DNA of 64,000 bases from the NCBI GenBank assembly GCA_029941905.1, contig JAPYTQ010000009.1, positions 83,458 to 147,457 of the forward strand, in the 5' to 3' direction. Position 1 is the stretch's first letter. The number at the start of each line of letters is the position of its first letter. The stretch is from JAHRVQ01 sp029941905. Lineage in GTDB: Bacteria; Pseudomonadota; Gammaproteobacteria; Pseudomonadales; Azotimanducaceae. Under the pieces are notes generated by a model. That model saw nothing but the letters and a program-made list of their open reading frames with translations, had not been told where the DNA came from and did no database searches. Below are positions 33,173 through 42,580 of this stretch, piece after piece. The position numbers and the translations under genes are program-made.

Positions 33173-34432
33173 CTAGTGGATAACGACCTGGTTGCGGCCC
33201 TGATGTTTGGCCTGATACAGGCAGCCGTCAGCGGTTTTGATGACATCTTCGAAATTGTCTGTTTTTGTCCAGCAAACGCCAAAGCTTACGGTCATTCGAA
33301 TTTTATTTTCGCCGTAGATATAAGGTGAATTCTCGATTCTGGTGCGTAGGCTCTCGAAAGTTTCATCAATTCCGACCGTTTCATCCTCACACATGAGAAT
33401 ACAGAATTCTTCCCCACCAAAGCGTGCTACAACAGCCTGGCCCTTGAAATGGCTATCCAAAAGCCTGGCAATATGTTTCAACGCCTCGTCACCAGCATCG
33501 TGACCATAAGTATCATTGATGATCTTAAAATGATCGATGTCGGCCATGGCAGCAACCAGATAACCACCGCTTTGTTTGGCCTCCTCGCCCATGATATGTC
33601 CGCGTTCAAACAGATAGCGACGATTGCGCAATCCCGTCAGGTAGTCTGTGATCAGCGAGTCCTGCAAAGCATGGATATGCTCTAGCATTTCAACGTTCTG
33701 AGAGACTCGCAAGAAAAACTCCTCGTTCAGAAATGGCTTCGTCACAAAGTCATTGGCACCCACCTTGATGAACCTGGCTGACAAGGCGTGGTTCCCATAG
33801 GATGAGACACCAATAATGGCAACCTGACGCTTTGAAAAACGACTGCGGATTTTTTTTGTGAGCTCGAATCCATCCAGGTTTGGCATATTGTAATCTGTGA
33901 TAATCAGGAGCGTGTCCGGATTTTCATCCAGTACATTTAAAGCCTCAATACCATCGGTTGCTTCAATCACCTGGAATTTGTAGCGAAGCAGCAGTGTTCG
34001 GATCTGAAAACGAGCCGTTTTCGAATCATCGACGATAAGAACTTTTACGAACTGGTTTTGATGTAACCGTTTGACCATTGAAATAACATATTCCATGCTC
34101 GCCGGGCTGTCTTTGACGACATAGTCAATAATGTTCCGCTGCAGCAGATGGTTACGTAAATCTTCGCTGAACTGACTAGAGAAGACGATAGACGGAATGG
34201 ATTTTTCGATGGCCATATCGACAATTTCACCGTCCCTGGCATCAGGCAGTTTCAGGTCCAGAAGTGCGAGGAAGAAATCACCGCCACGCAGGTCAATAAT
34301 CTCCCGTGCCTGCTCAAAGGTTTCGGCACAGGTAACTTTGAAGCCCAATTGGTTTTCTATCTGGCTTTTGATTACAGTGCGAAAAAACTTCCCGTCTTCA
34401 ACTAAAAGTATTTCAACATGGCTGCCAACCAT
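33173..34432 (-). CDS. Double-receiver response regulator with GGDEF domain (diguanylate cyclase)
   Basis: A 419-residue protein: receiver 1 (~5-120, acidic pocket VEDG, phospho-Asp in ALLDLKLPDARDG, Lys in VVKDSP), receiver 2 (~128-245, VLIVDDSKTARFQ, phospho-Asp in ITDYNMPNLDGFE, Lys in FVTKPFL), and GGDEF (~260-419, DYLTGLRNRRYLFERG and active-site ARFGGEEFCILM). The active site looks competent for c-di-GMP synthesis. The RxxD inhibitory site normally five residues before GGEEF is absent (GQAVV), so product feedback may be weak. The layout is similar to PleD. The start has AAGGAT upstream. No cognate kinase is next to it. Confidence 0.92.
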   Translation of the reverse strand: MVGSHVEILLVEDGKFFRTVIKSQIENQLGFKVTCAETFEQAREIIDLRGGDFFLALLDLKLPDARDGEIVDMAIEKSIPSIVFSSQFSEDLRNHLLQRNIIDYVVKDSPASMEYVISMVKRLHQNQFVKVLIVDDSKTARFQIRTLLLRYKFQVIEATDGIEALNVLDENPDTLLIITDYNMPNLDGFELTKKIRSRFSKRQVAIIGVSSYGNHALSARFIKVGANDFVTKPFLNEEFFLRVSQNVEMLEHIHALQDSLITDYLTGLRNRRYLFERGHIMGEEAKQSGGYLVAAMADIDHFKIINDTYGHDAGDEALKHIARLLDSHFKGQAVVARFGGEEFCILMCEDETVGIDETFESLRTRIENSPYIYGENKIRMTVSFGVCWTKTDNFEDVIKTADGCLYQAKHQGRNQVVIH

Positions 34433-34663
34433 TCAGCGGTATCCTTGCTAGTTTGCCAACTTCTATGACCAGCTTGGCTCATTCGCTAATCATATATCTG
34501 AACGGGTGTTCTTGTCCATGGTGCGTCGACCCTCCCTGCCAAACGGTTCACTTTCTCACCTCTCTCTTGCCAGAAGATAATTCAGTGTTACAGTAACTCA
34601 AGAAGTATCCTTCACAATCGTGTGAAACGCGCACGAAAACAATAAAAAAGGATATCAATTGCG

Positions 34664-36658
34664 ATGCCAACAGGAAGAACGATATTCAGCCCGGTTGCAG
34701 TATTGGTTTACTGCCTGTCAGGCACGAGTACTACCCTGGCATCAGGGCTCCTGGGGTTAGAGCACGACTGGCCTCAAGCCTGGTTCGAAGCTGCGAAAAC
34801 CGCGAGCGAAATGGGTATCACCGAATTCTCCCAGAGCCCCGTTCTTGATGAACTGGATTTGCCGTCCGTAGAAAAACGTTTACCCGATGATCCTCTGGTG
34901 ATTGTGCCGCTGAATGACATAGGTATCTACGGCGGCCGGGCACATATATCCGCTAACGATGGATGGCAATTCTTTAACTGGGAACATGCACTAACCATTT
35001 CCGCAGATATGCGTTCCTTTCTACCCAATCTCGCCGAATACTGGACAGTGAGCGAAGATGGCCGAACCATCACACTGAAGTTAAGAAAAGGCATCAAATG
35101 GTCAGATGGTGCTCCGCTCACCAGTGACGATTTCATGTTTACCTTTAACAATATCTGGCTCGATAAGGAGTTCTCCCCGGTGACTTCCCGGCTCATCCTT
35201 GGCGGCGAAATTGTCAAAATTGACGCACTGACGTTCAAATATGTGTTCAAAGACCCAAATCCGCTGTTTGTCAATCTCATCGCCCAGTACGGTCACCGTA
35301 TGGTCGACCCGAAACACTATTACCAGAAATTCCATCCCAGCTTTACGAACCGGGATGATGTGATAAAGCACGTCGAATCACTGGGGTACATAAACTGGAC
35401 GACGTTCATGACCGCCAATCGGGAAGGGAGGATCAAGGAAAGTGTCAACGCCCCAACTTTGCGAGCCTATAAAATTGTTAGCCGCACACCGGCGTTGATT
35501 CGATTTGAACGCAACCCCTATTACTTTAAAGTTGACCCTCAGGGGCAGCAACTGCCCTACATCGATGCAATCGATGCTGAGGTTATAACCAATGCCGAAG
35601 TTATTGCCGCCAAAGCATCTACCGGGCAACTGGATTTTGCTGCTTTCGCCCTTCGCACCCAGGATTTTCCGCTATTAAAACTCGGAGAAAGGACCGGCGT
35701 CGTCAAAGTACATGAATGGAAAAGATTACACACCAGTGATGTTGTTATCCAGATGAACTTCAACCATGCAAACCCCCGATTAAGGCAGGTATACTGGGAC
35801 CTGCGGTTTCGCCAGGCACTTTCGATTGCAATTAATCGAAACGAAATGAATGAGATAATTTATTTTGGGCGCGGCACTCCGCACCAGGTGACGGTCCACC
35901 CTTCCAGCTCATTCTATGAGCCTCATTTCGCGACCTCCTACATCCAGTATGATCCACAGCAGGCACGATCCCTGCTGGACGAAATGGGTCTCAAGGATAT
36001 TGACGATGACGGCCTGAGAGAATACGCCGACGGCTCAAAGTTTACCATCACGATTGAGTTCTATGACTTCGAAACACCGAAGGGAATTTCCATGGAGCTG
36101 GTTGCAAGTTACTGGCGCGAGGTAGGAATCGATCTTCGTCTCAAACTGGTTGATGGCAACCTGCAGTCGGTCCGTGCGGAAGCGGGTGAAATGGAGATGA
36201 CACTGTGGCATGGAGATAAATCCACGGACATATTGTTTCCCTTGATACCCTACTGGTGGGCACCCCGCTCAACGGCATGGGACCTGTGCATGTGGAATGA
36301 CTGGGCACGTTACTATCAAACCGATGGACGACTGGGGGAAAAGCCGCCAGCTATCATTAAACAATTGCAGGACTGGACCGATGAAATGCGGATCACCATG
36401 GATAACCAGCAGCGAATCACAATTGGGAAGAAAATTCTCCAAAGCAATGCAGATAATCTCTGGACTATTGGCACCGTTGGCCTGGCGCCGCAACCCATAC
36501 TTGTCTCCAGAAGGTTACAGAACGTTTCTGCCCATGGAATCTGGGGTTGGGACAATCGCTGGACACTTGCTTATCACCCTGCCACCTGGTACTTAAACGA
36601 TCCGGATGTTGACACCGCAAAGGGCTTAAAAGTCGTAGCCAGTGGTAATTCTCAATGA
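34664..36658 (+). CDS. ABC transporter substrate-binding protein, family 5 (Dpp/Opp type)
   Basis: A 664-residue periplasmic solute-binding protein. A signal peptide lies in the first ~27 residues, then MTISADMRSFLPNLAEYWTVSEDGRTITLKLRKGIKWSDGAPLTSDDFMFTF (in part) is the family-5 signature, with DLRFRQALSIAINRNEMNEIIYFGRGTP and DPQQARSLLDEMGLKDIDDDG further on. It is longer than the typical ~530 residues. The gene leads a five-gene importer operon; the first permease starts within its stop codon (ATGA). AAGGA precedes the start. Substrate class: peptides, or a non-peptide solute as in many family-5 members. Confidence 0.92.
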   Translation: MPTGRTIFSPVAVLVYCLSGTSTTLASGLLGLEHDWPQAWFEAAKTASEMGITEFSQSPVLDELDLPSVEKRLPDDPLVIVPLNDIGIYGGRAHISANDGWQFFNWEHALTISADMRSFLPNLAEYWTVSEDGRTITLKLRKGIKWSDGAPLTSDDFMFTFNNIWLDKEFSPVTSRLILGGEIVKIDALTFKYVFKDPNPLFVNLIAQYGHRMVDPKHYYQKFHPSFTNRDDVIKHVESLGYINWTTFMTANREGRIKESVNAPTLRAYKIVSRTPALIRFERNPYYFKVDPQGQQLPYIDAIDAEVITNAEVIAAKASTGQLDFAAFALRTQDFPLLKLGERTGVVKVHEWKRLHTSDVVIQMNFNHANPRLRQVYWDLRFRQALSIAINRNEMNEIIYFGRGTPHQVTVHPSSSFYEPHFATSYIQYDPQQARSLLDEMGLKDIDDDGLREYADGSKFTITIEFYDFETPKGISMELVASYWREVGIDLRLKLVDGNLQSVRAEAGEMEMTLWHGDKSTDILFPLIPYWWAPRSTAWDLCMWNDWARYYQTDGRLGEKPPAIIKQLQDWTDEMRITMDNQQRITIGKKILQSNADNLWTIGTVGLAPQPILVSRRLQNVSAHGIWGWDNRWTLAYHPATWYLNDPDVDTAKGLKVVASGNSQ

Positions 36659-37638
36659 GGCCTTACATTGTCTCCCGAATCCTCGGAATGTTTCCGACCC
36701 TGGCTTTAATCTCGATTATCGTCTTTTTTATTATCCAACTGCCCCCCGGTGACATTGTTACATCGGAGTTGAATCGAATGGCTTCCGAGGGAATTCAGGT
36801 CACCGACGAGGAAGTGCAGAACCTGCGCGCCCAGTATAACCTCGACGAACCACTGCCTATGCAGTATCTGAGGTGGATCGGCAATTTTGTCATGGGCGAC
36901 ATGGGTTATTCTTTTGTCCTGGCCCAGCCGGTGAATGAACTGGTCTGGGAACGCCTCGGTTATACCCTGCTGATTACCATTTCAGCTCTGCTGTTCACCT
37001 GGGTTATGGCATTGCCATTCGGGATCTATTCTGCTGTTCGTCAGTACTCCATTGGTGACTATACTTTAACTACCATTGGCCTTATTGGTCTCGCAACACC
37101 TAACTTTCTGCTGGCATTAATTTTAATGTACGTCGGCTACGAGTGGTTTGGTGTCAGTATCGGTGGGCTCTTTTCACTGGAGTACCAGGGAGCGCCCTGG
37201 AGCATGGCAAAACTAAGAGACCTACTGGCACATCTCTGGATACCGACCATCGTGGTCGGTATGGGTGGTGCCGCGGTCACCATGCGTATTCTGCGGGCAA
37301 ATCTCCTTGACGAACTGAATAAACCCTATGTTGTTACTGCGCGGGCCAAAGGAGTCGGCCCCATTAAACTCATCCTGAAGTATCCGCTTCGAATCGCCAT
37401 CAATCCTTTTATCAGTACTCTGGGATTGTTACTCCCGACACTGATCTCCGGAGAAGCTATTGTAGCGATGGTGCTAAACCTGCCGACCACGGGTCCGATA
37501 CTCTTGCAAGCATTATTGGCACAGGATATGTATCTGGCTGGTAGTTTTTTGATGTTACTTGCCGTATTGACGGTCGTTGGAATGTTGATATCAGACCTGC
37601 TATTAGCCCTGGCAGATCCAAGGATTCGATATGAATGA
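36655..37638 (+). CDS. ABC transporter permease (DppB/OppB family)
   Basis: A 327-residue inner-membrane permease with about six helices. The EAA-type cytoplasmic loop that docks the ATPase is MRILRANLLDELNKPYVVTARAKGVGPIKLILKYPLR (in part), and the N-terminal periplasmic loop between helices 1 and 2 contains the conserved QYNLDEPLPMQYLRWIGNFVMGDMGYS block. It overlaps the substrate-binding gene by 4 bp, implying translational coupling. The following permease starts 35 bp downstream through a short repeat region. Confidence 0.93.
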   Translation: MRPYIVSRILGMFPTLALISIIVFFIIQLPPGDIVTSELNRMASEGIQVTDEEVQNLRAQYNLDEPLPMQYLRWIGNFVMGDMGYSFVLAQPVNELVWERLGYTLLITISALLFTWVMALPFGIYSAVRQYSIGDYTLTTIGLIGLATPNFLLALILMYVGYEWFGVSIGGLFSLEYQGAPWSMAKLRDLLAHLWIPTIVVGMGGAAVTMRILRANLLDELNKPYVVTARAKGVGPIKLILKYPLRIAINPFISTLGLLLPTLISGEAIVAMVLNLPTTGPILLQALLAQDMYLAGSFLMLLAVLTVVGMLISDLLLALADPRIRYE

Positions 37639-37644
37639 CCTGCC

Positions 37645-37672
37645 ATGACTGATCTGTTATGACCGATCTGCT
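37645..37672 (+). other. Two tandem 5-codon mini-ORFs leading into the second permease start
   Basis: A 14-bp sequence is repeated in tandem (37645-37658 and 37659-37672, 12 of 14 bases identical). Each copy is an ATG plus four codons (MTDLL) followed by a TGA that overlaps the next ATG as ATGA. The third ATG is the permease start at 37673. There is no visible Shine-Dalgarno for that permease, so stop-start re-initiation may carry ribosomes into it. Confidence 0.5.
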
Positions 37673-38791
37673 ATGAACAGTTACGCCGGTGAACTACCTC
37701 TAACCGCCACCGCGACGCCTGCGCAACTGGCCTGGCGACGGTTCAAGCGGCACCGACTGGCATATGCCAGTGGGGTCTTTCTGTTGTTTCTCTATACCGT
37801 AGCTGTTCTTTGCGAATTCATCTCACCCTACGCAACCGATACCCGCAATGTGCTCGCAATCAATGCCCCGCCCATGTCGGTACATTTTGTAGATATGAAC
37901 GGCGACTTCCATATCCGACCCTTTGTCTATGGCTATGATATGACGGTGAACGATGACACATGGATGCGGGAATACACCGAGAATCCAGAGAAACGCTACC
38001 CGATTTTCTTTTTCGCCAGAGGGTCAACTTACGAGTTCTGGAATCTTTTCGAATCTGACCGGCATTTATTTACTACTGAAGATCATGGTTACTTACACTT
38101 ATTTGGCACGGACAAACTCGGTCGAGACCTGTTCACCCGGATAATGTACGGCGCACGCATTTCCCTCTCCATTGGACTTATCGGTGTCATCATCACCCTG
38201 ACTCTTGGGTTGTTGCTCGGTGGTCTTGCTGGTTATCTCGGGGGCCTCACAGATCGCATGGTGCAGCGCCTTATCGAAGTACTTCAATCGATACCCACCC
38301 TGCCCCTGTGGATGGCACTGTCAGCAGCATTACCCGTCGCATGGTCCTCCCTGCGGGTTTACTTTGGCGTCACCATAATCCTTTCGTTATTTGGCTGGCC
38401 GACCCTGGCACGGCAGGTCAGGGGGCGATTTCTTGCCCTCCGGGAAGAGGAGTTCGTCATTGCGGCGCGCTTACTCGGCGCAGGTAGACTACGGGTGATT
38501 TTTCGGCATATGCTGCCAAGCTTTGCTAGCCACACAATTACCACGGCCACCCTGGCGGTACCTGGCATGATCCTGGGAGAGACAGCCTTAAGTTTCCTGG
38601 GCATTGGGCTACGACCCCCAGTTGTCAGTTGGGGAGTGCTCATGCAGCAGGCGCAAAATTATCAGGTTATTGTCATGACTCCCTGGCTGTTGTTGCCCGG
38701 TTTGTTTGTGGTCCTGACGGTGTTGTCATTCAACTTGCTCGGTGATGGTCTTCGTGACGCAGCTGACCCTTACAACACGGCTGGGCTATAG
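37673..38791 (+). CDS. ABC transporter permease (DppC/OppC family)
   Basis: A 372-residue permease. After the N-terminal helix there is a long periplasmic insert (~residues 60-140, including FFFARGSTYEFWNLFESDRHLF), then HLFGTDKLGRDLFTRIMYGARISLSIGLIG, the DppC signature. The ATPase-docking loop is VRGRFLALREEEFVIAARLLGAGRLRVIFRHMLP (in part). The insert makes it longer than typical ~300-residue DppC proteins, as in some oligopeptide and nickel-type systems. The next gene begins 2 bp downstream. Confidence 0.92.
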   Translation: MNSYAGELPLTATATPAQLAWRRFKRHRLAYASGVFLLFLYTVAVLCEFISPYATDTRNVLAINAPPMSVHFVDMNGDFHIRPFVYGYDMTVNDDTWMREYTENPEKRYPIFFFARGSTYEFWNLFESDRHLFTTEDHGYLHLFGTDKLGRDLFTRIMYGARISLSIGLIGVIITLTLGLLLGGLAGYLGGLTDRMVQRLIEVLQSIPTLPLWMALSAALPVAWSSLRVYFGVTIILSLFGWPTLARQVRGRFLALREEEFVIAARLLGAGRLRVIFRHMLPSFASHTITTATLAVPGMILGETALSFLGIGLRPPVVSWGVLMQQAQNYQVIVMTPWLLLPGLFVVLTVLSFNLLGDGLRDAADPYNTAGL

Positions 38792-38792
38792 C

Positions 38793-39752
38793 ATGATTGA
38801 AGACAATGTTCTGCAGATTCGTGACCTTGCAGTCGACTTTCGCACCGAAATTGGAACAACGTGCGCACTACAGGGGGTTAGCTTCGATATACCCCGTGGT
38901 GATGTCACCGCTATCGTTGGCGAATCCGGTTCCGGGAAATCCGTTACGGCAAATTGTGTGATGCGCCTCATTCAGCCCCCTGGTAGAATTGTTGGCGGGA
39001 ATATCAAGTTCTCGCCTGCTGGTGGCAGTCCATTTGATATAGTAACACTGCCAGACAAAGACCCAAGACTCCATGACCTGCGTGGCGGTCTGATCAGTAT
39101 GGTTTTCCAGGAACCCATGACGGCCCTTTCGCCGGTGCATACCATTGGCAATCAGGTCACGGAAGCTATTCACTGTCATCGAAACGTCAGCAAACAGGTA
39201 GCCCTTGAAGAAGCAGCCGATATGCTAAGACGGGTCGGACTTGACGATGTCGAACGTCGAATGAGCATGTACCCTTTCGAATTTTCCGGTGGCATGCGAC
39301 AACGTGTGGTTATTGCCATGGCACTGGTCTGTAATCCAGAGATCCTGATCTGCGACGAACCCACGACGGCTCTCGACGTCACCATTCAGGCAGAAATTCT
39401 TACCCTTGTACGCAATTTACAAAAGGAGCTAAACAACTCAGTCCTGTTTATCACCCATGACCTTGGTGTGGTTGCCCAGATAGCAGATCATGTTGTGGTC
39501 ATGTTTCAGGGACGGGTGCTGGAAATCGGAACGGTTCGACAGGTACTAAAAACACCTGTACATCCTTACACGAAGGGATTACTGGCAGCAATTCCCGGTT
39601 TAGCCAAGCATGGGGAAAAATTGGCTACCATTGACAGTATCGTTGGTGACGCTGATATCACGACACCGTACCCGTTGATCAGGTTGCCGGATGGAAGACA
39701 AGTGAGTCTTCCGGCTGGCGAGCTACCGAAGCTTGTAGGGCTCTCCACATGA
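38793..39752 (+). CDS. ABC transporter ATP-binding protein (DppD/OppD family)
   Basis: A 319-residue ATPase. The start at 38793 gives the standard N-terminus (MIEDNVLQIRDLAVDFRTEIG); an upstream in-frame start would overlap the permease by 50 bp. Walker A is GESGSGKS, the ABC signature is EFSGGMRQR, Walker B is LICDEPTTALD, and the switch His is in FITHDLG. A C-terminal oligopeptide-transporter extension follows VHPYTKGLLAAIPG. It pairs with the next ATPase to form the heterodimer. Confidence 0.94.
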   Translation: MIEDNVLQIRDLAVDFRTEIGTTCALQGVSFDIPRGDVTAIVGESGSGKSVTANCVMRLIQPPGRIVGGNIKFSPAGGSPFDIVTLPDKDPRLHDLRGGLISMVFQEPMTALSPVHTIGNQVTEAIHCHRNVSKQVALEEAADMLRRVGLDDVERRMSMYPFEFSGGMRQRVVIAMALVCNPEILICDEPTTALDVTIQAEILTLVRNLQKELNNSVLFITHDLGVVAQIADHVVVMFQGRVLEIGTVRQVLKTPVHPYTKGLLAAIPGLAKHGEKLATIDSIVGDADITTPYPLIRLPDGRQVSLPAGELPKLVGLST

Positions 39753-40564
39753 GTGGAACATTGCTCGAAGTGAGAAACCTGTCGAAATACTTTGACGGTA
39801 ACCCTGCTCTTGACGATGTCAGCTTCGATCTGCAAAAAGCCGAAACCCTTGGCGTCGTTGGAGAATCAGGTTCTGGTAAAACAACCCTGGCTCGTTGCAT
39901 TTTACGGGCGATTGATCCTGATCGGGGCACTGTCCGTTTTAACAGTCAAAACGGCTGGGTTGACCTGCACGATGCGTCGGAGAAAACCCTGATTTCATTG
40001 CGACGCGAAATGCAGATGGTGTTCCAGGATCCTTTCGCATCGCTCAATCCAAGAATGACGGTACAAAAAATTATCGAAGAACCACTGATCATCCATGGCG
40101 AACGTAACGCATTGAAGCGTCGGGAACGGGTCATGGATATTCTCGAACGAGTGCAATTGGAGCCTGATGCCTTGCTTCGCTATCCCCACGCGTTTTCAGG
40201 AGGCCAACGGCAGAGAATCGGTATCGCCCGTGCGCTGGTATTGCACCCTGAATTTATCGTTTGCGATGAATCGGTTTCTGCCCTGGATGTTTCAGTACAG
40301 GCGCAAATCATCAATCTACTCAGGGAGTTGCAACAGGAATTGGGCCTCACCTATCTTTTTGTTGCTCACGACCTGAGTGTAGTACGATACCTATGTGATC
40401 GGGTACTGGTGATGCACCGTGGTCGGGTTATTGAAAGTGGTTTTGTCGAGGACGTATTTCAACGACCAGAACAAAGTTACACCCGTCTGCTGCTCTCTGC
40501 GATTCCTTCACCGGACCCGGACATACCCCTTAAACCACTGGATCGAACAATGTTAGGCCTATGA
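39749..40564 (+). CDS. ABC transporter ATP-binding protein (DppF/OppF family)
   Basis: A 271-residue ATPase overlapping the preceding ATPase by 4 bp. Walker A is GESGSGKTT, the signature is FSGGQRQRIG, Walker B is IVCDESVSALD, and the switch His is in FVAHDLSV. The C-terminal PEQSYTRLLLSAIPSPDPDIP segment is typical. It completes a full Dpp/Opp-like importer set: one binding protein, two permeases, two ATPases. The acyl-CoA dehydrogenase starts 6 bp downstream, linking solute import with acyl oxidation. Confidence 0.94.
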   Translation: MSGTLLEVRNLSKYFDGNPALDDVSFDLQKAETLGVVGESGSGKTTLARCILRAIDPDRGTVRFNSQNGWVDLHDASEKTLISLRREMQMVFQDPFASLNPRMTVQKIIEEPLIIHGERNALKRRERVMDILERVQLEPDALLRYPHAFSGGQRQRIGIARALVLHPEFIVCDESVSALDVSVQAQIINLLRELQQELGLTYLFVAHDLSVVRYLCDRVLVMHRGRVIESGFVEDVFQRPEQSYTRLLLSAIPSPDPDIPLKPLDRTMLGL

Positions 40565-40569
40565 AATAA

Positions 40570-41796
40570 ATGAGCTTTGAAATGAAGGCAAAATCCAGGG
40601 CCGGTGTTGTTTTTTCCGACGCGGCACGTAGTCTGATACCAGAATTCCGCCAGCGCGCTGATTTGGCAGACCGTGAAGGCTCCATGTGCAGCAAAAATTT
40701 TGAAGCGCTGGCAGATTCAGGAATTAACGCGGCTTTCGTACCTCAATCCCTGGGCGGTTTCGGTCTTGAGAGTGTACACGACTGGTTGTTGGGTATAGCA
40801 ACGCTGGCACAGGGAGATGGTTCCACCGCCATCGCAATTAACATGCACCTTGGTGTTAGTCGCGGTATGGCACAGGCTTACAACCAGGCGGTTGCCCAGG
40901 GGCGTAGCACTGAGCGATTGACAGCACCGTTAAAAGCGATCGCTGCGGGCAAAATGTTGATTTGTGCGACCGCCACGGAACGCGGCACCGACAATCTACA
41001 CCCCCAGACACTGGCAACGGCAACCCCGGATGGCTGGCGAATTGATGGCAATAAAATGTTCGTGACCATGTCACCTATCGCAACCCATCTCGCGATGAAC
41101 CTGCGCATGAAAGACGATACCGGTGACCATTTGGCTACAACCATGTTACCCATCAACAGCCCCGGTGTTACACCACAAGGTGACTGGGATGCTCTCGGCA
41201 TGCGCGGGTCCGGTAGCCAGTCCGTGAGCTTTGACAATGTTGTCGTGGGTAAAAATGGCGTTCGTCGATTGGGGCCCTGGGGACGCTGGAGCACCACTGT
41301 ACTGATCAACCGGACCCTGGGAAATCTGCCGCTGGTGGCTGCTTTTCTGGGTATTGCCGAACACGCATACGACATTGCCATCGAAGCCATGGGCAAACAG
41401 ACGCGGTTAGGTGAACCATTAAGCTCCCTGACTGGCGTGCAGCAAACCGTGGGAGAAATGGAGATTGAACTGGCCAAGTGCCGCAGCATTCTGCAACAAG
41501 CCGGGACCGGTGTTGATGACTGGCTTGCTGAGGCGGAGGAAACCCCTCCGGCACTGGAATCAGCTCATCAACTGATGAAAGATTACCAGTCAGCCAAATG
41601 GGTGGTAAATCGAGGTGCCATTGATATCGTTGACAAGGCGATGGATCTGGTGGGTGGCGGTGGATTCATGAGTGCGCACCCTTTGTCGCGACTGTATCGG
41701 GACGTAAGAGCCGGGCCCTTTATGCAGCCGCACTCGCCGACAGAACTCAGGGGTTATGTTGGACAGGTGGCATTGGGGTTGTTCCCGGATGCTTAG
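40570..41796 (+). CDS. Acyl-CoA dehydrogenase family protein
   Basis: A 408-residue flavoprotein of the acyl-CoA dehydrogenase fold. Segments LADREGSMCSKNFEALADSGINAAFVPQSLGGFGLE and ATATERGTDNLHPQTLATATPDGWRIDGNKMFVTM (both in part) match the N-terminal and FAD-binding regions. The C-terminal helix bundle contains IDIVDKAMDLVGGGGFMSAHPLSRLYRDVRAGPFMQPHSP. The closest recognisable branch is the acyl-CoA dehydrogenase/DszC-like oxygenase group, so a flavin monooxygenase role is an alternative. It follows the ABC importer closely and is probably in the same operon. Confidence 0.86.
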   Translation: MSFEMKAKSRAGVVFSDAARSLIPEFRQRADLADREGSMCSKNFEALADSGINAAFVPQSLGGFGLESVHDWLLGIATLAQGDGSTAIAINMHLGVSRGMAQAYNQAVAQGRSTERLTAPLKAIAAGKMLICATATERGTDNLHPQTLATATPDGWRIDGNKMFVTMSPIATHLAMNLRMKDDTGDHLATTMLPINSPGVTPQGDWDALGMRGSGSQSVSFDNVVVGKNGVRRLGPWGRWSTTVLINRTLGNLPLVAAFLGIAEHAYDIAIEAMGKQTRLGEPLSSLTGVQQTVGEMEIELAKCRSILQQAGTGVDDWLAEAEETPPALESAHQLMKDYQSAKWVVNRGAIDIVDKAMDLVGGGGFMSAHPLSRLYRDVRAGPFMQPHSPTELRGYVGQVALGLFPDA

Positions 41797-41826
41797 CTTT
41801 TTTTTGAAAAACAACAAGGTGTGACT

Positions 41827-42552
41827 ATGAATCGACTGGAAGGAAAGATTTGCCTGATAACAGGCGGTGCAAGAGGTCAGGGAGAAGCAGAGGCCAGATT
41901 ATTTTCAGCCGAGGGCGGCAAGGTCTGGATCTGCGATGTGCTTGATAGTGAGGGCGAGGCACTGGCAAACGAGATAAATTGTCATTATCGGCATCTGGAT
42001 GTACGGGATGAAGCCGCCTGGCAAACCCTCGTCGATGAGATTGTCGCCGTCGACGGTGGTATTGATGTTCTGATCAACAACGCCGGAATATTTCGTGCCA
42101 ATCGTCTGGTCACCACCGACATGGAAGAGTTTCAACTCGTGATGGATGTCAACTGCACCGGCGTCTTTCTCGGCATGAGGACCGTCGCAACCCCGATGAT
42201 GGCAAGCGGTGGAGGCTCGATTGTAAACATCTCTTCACTTGCGGGTTTGAGGGCTGCCGTTGGCGCTTTTGCTTACGGTGCCTCCAAGTGGGCGGTCAGG
42301 GGCATGACCAAGACCGCATCGGTAGAATTCGCGCGCAAGGGAATCCGCGTCAACTCGATACATCCAGGGCTCATTGAAACACCCATGGCCGAACAATTAG
42401 GCAACCTCGAGAAGATCTCGAAACGAACCCCCCTGGGTCGCGTTGCAGAGGCCAGTGAAGTCGCCAGCCTGGCACTGTTTCTTGCAAGCGAGGAGAGTTC
42501 CTATTCCACCGGCAGTGAGTTTATTGTTGATGGCGGGTTGAACGCATTGTGA
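41827..42552 (+). CDS. SDR family oxidoreductase
   Basis: A 241-residue classical SDR. Start at ATG 41827; an in-frame GTG lies two codons upstream. The coenzyme motif is TGGARGQGEAEA, NNAG is LINNAGIF, and the active site is the Ser in VNISSLAG plus YGASKWAVRG. CDV after the second strand suggests NAD. The C-terminus ends SEFIVDGGLNAL. It resembles hydroxysteroid or cyclic alcohol dehydrogenases. As the last gene of the importer/dehydrogenase operon it likely acts on the imported substrate. Confidence 0.88.
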   Translation: MNRLEGKICLITGGARGQGEAEARLFSAEGGKVWICDVLDSEGEALANEINCHYRHLDVRDEAAWQTLVDEIVAVDGGIDVLINNAGIFRANRLVTTDMEEFQLVMDVNCTGVFLGMRTVATPMMASGGGSIVNISSLAGLRAAVGAFAYGASKWAVRGMTKTASVEFARKGIRVNSIHPGLIETPMAEQLGNLEKISKRTPLGRVAEASEVASLALFLASEESSYSTGSEFIVDGGLNAL

Positions 42553-42580
42553 GCGAGTGCGGTGAGGCTGCCATGTCTCA

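Noticed and set aside
40878..41489. Long minus-strand frame opposite the acyl-CoA dehydrogenase gene
   Set aside because: It is a shadow frame, with Ser/Pro/Arg-rich composition and no domain.
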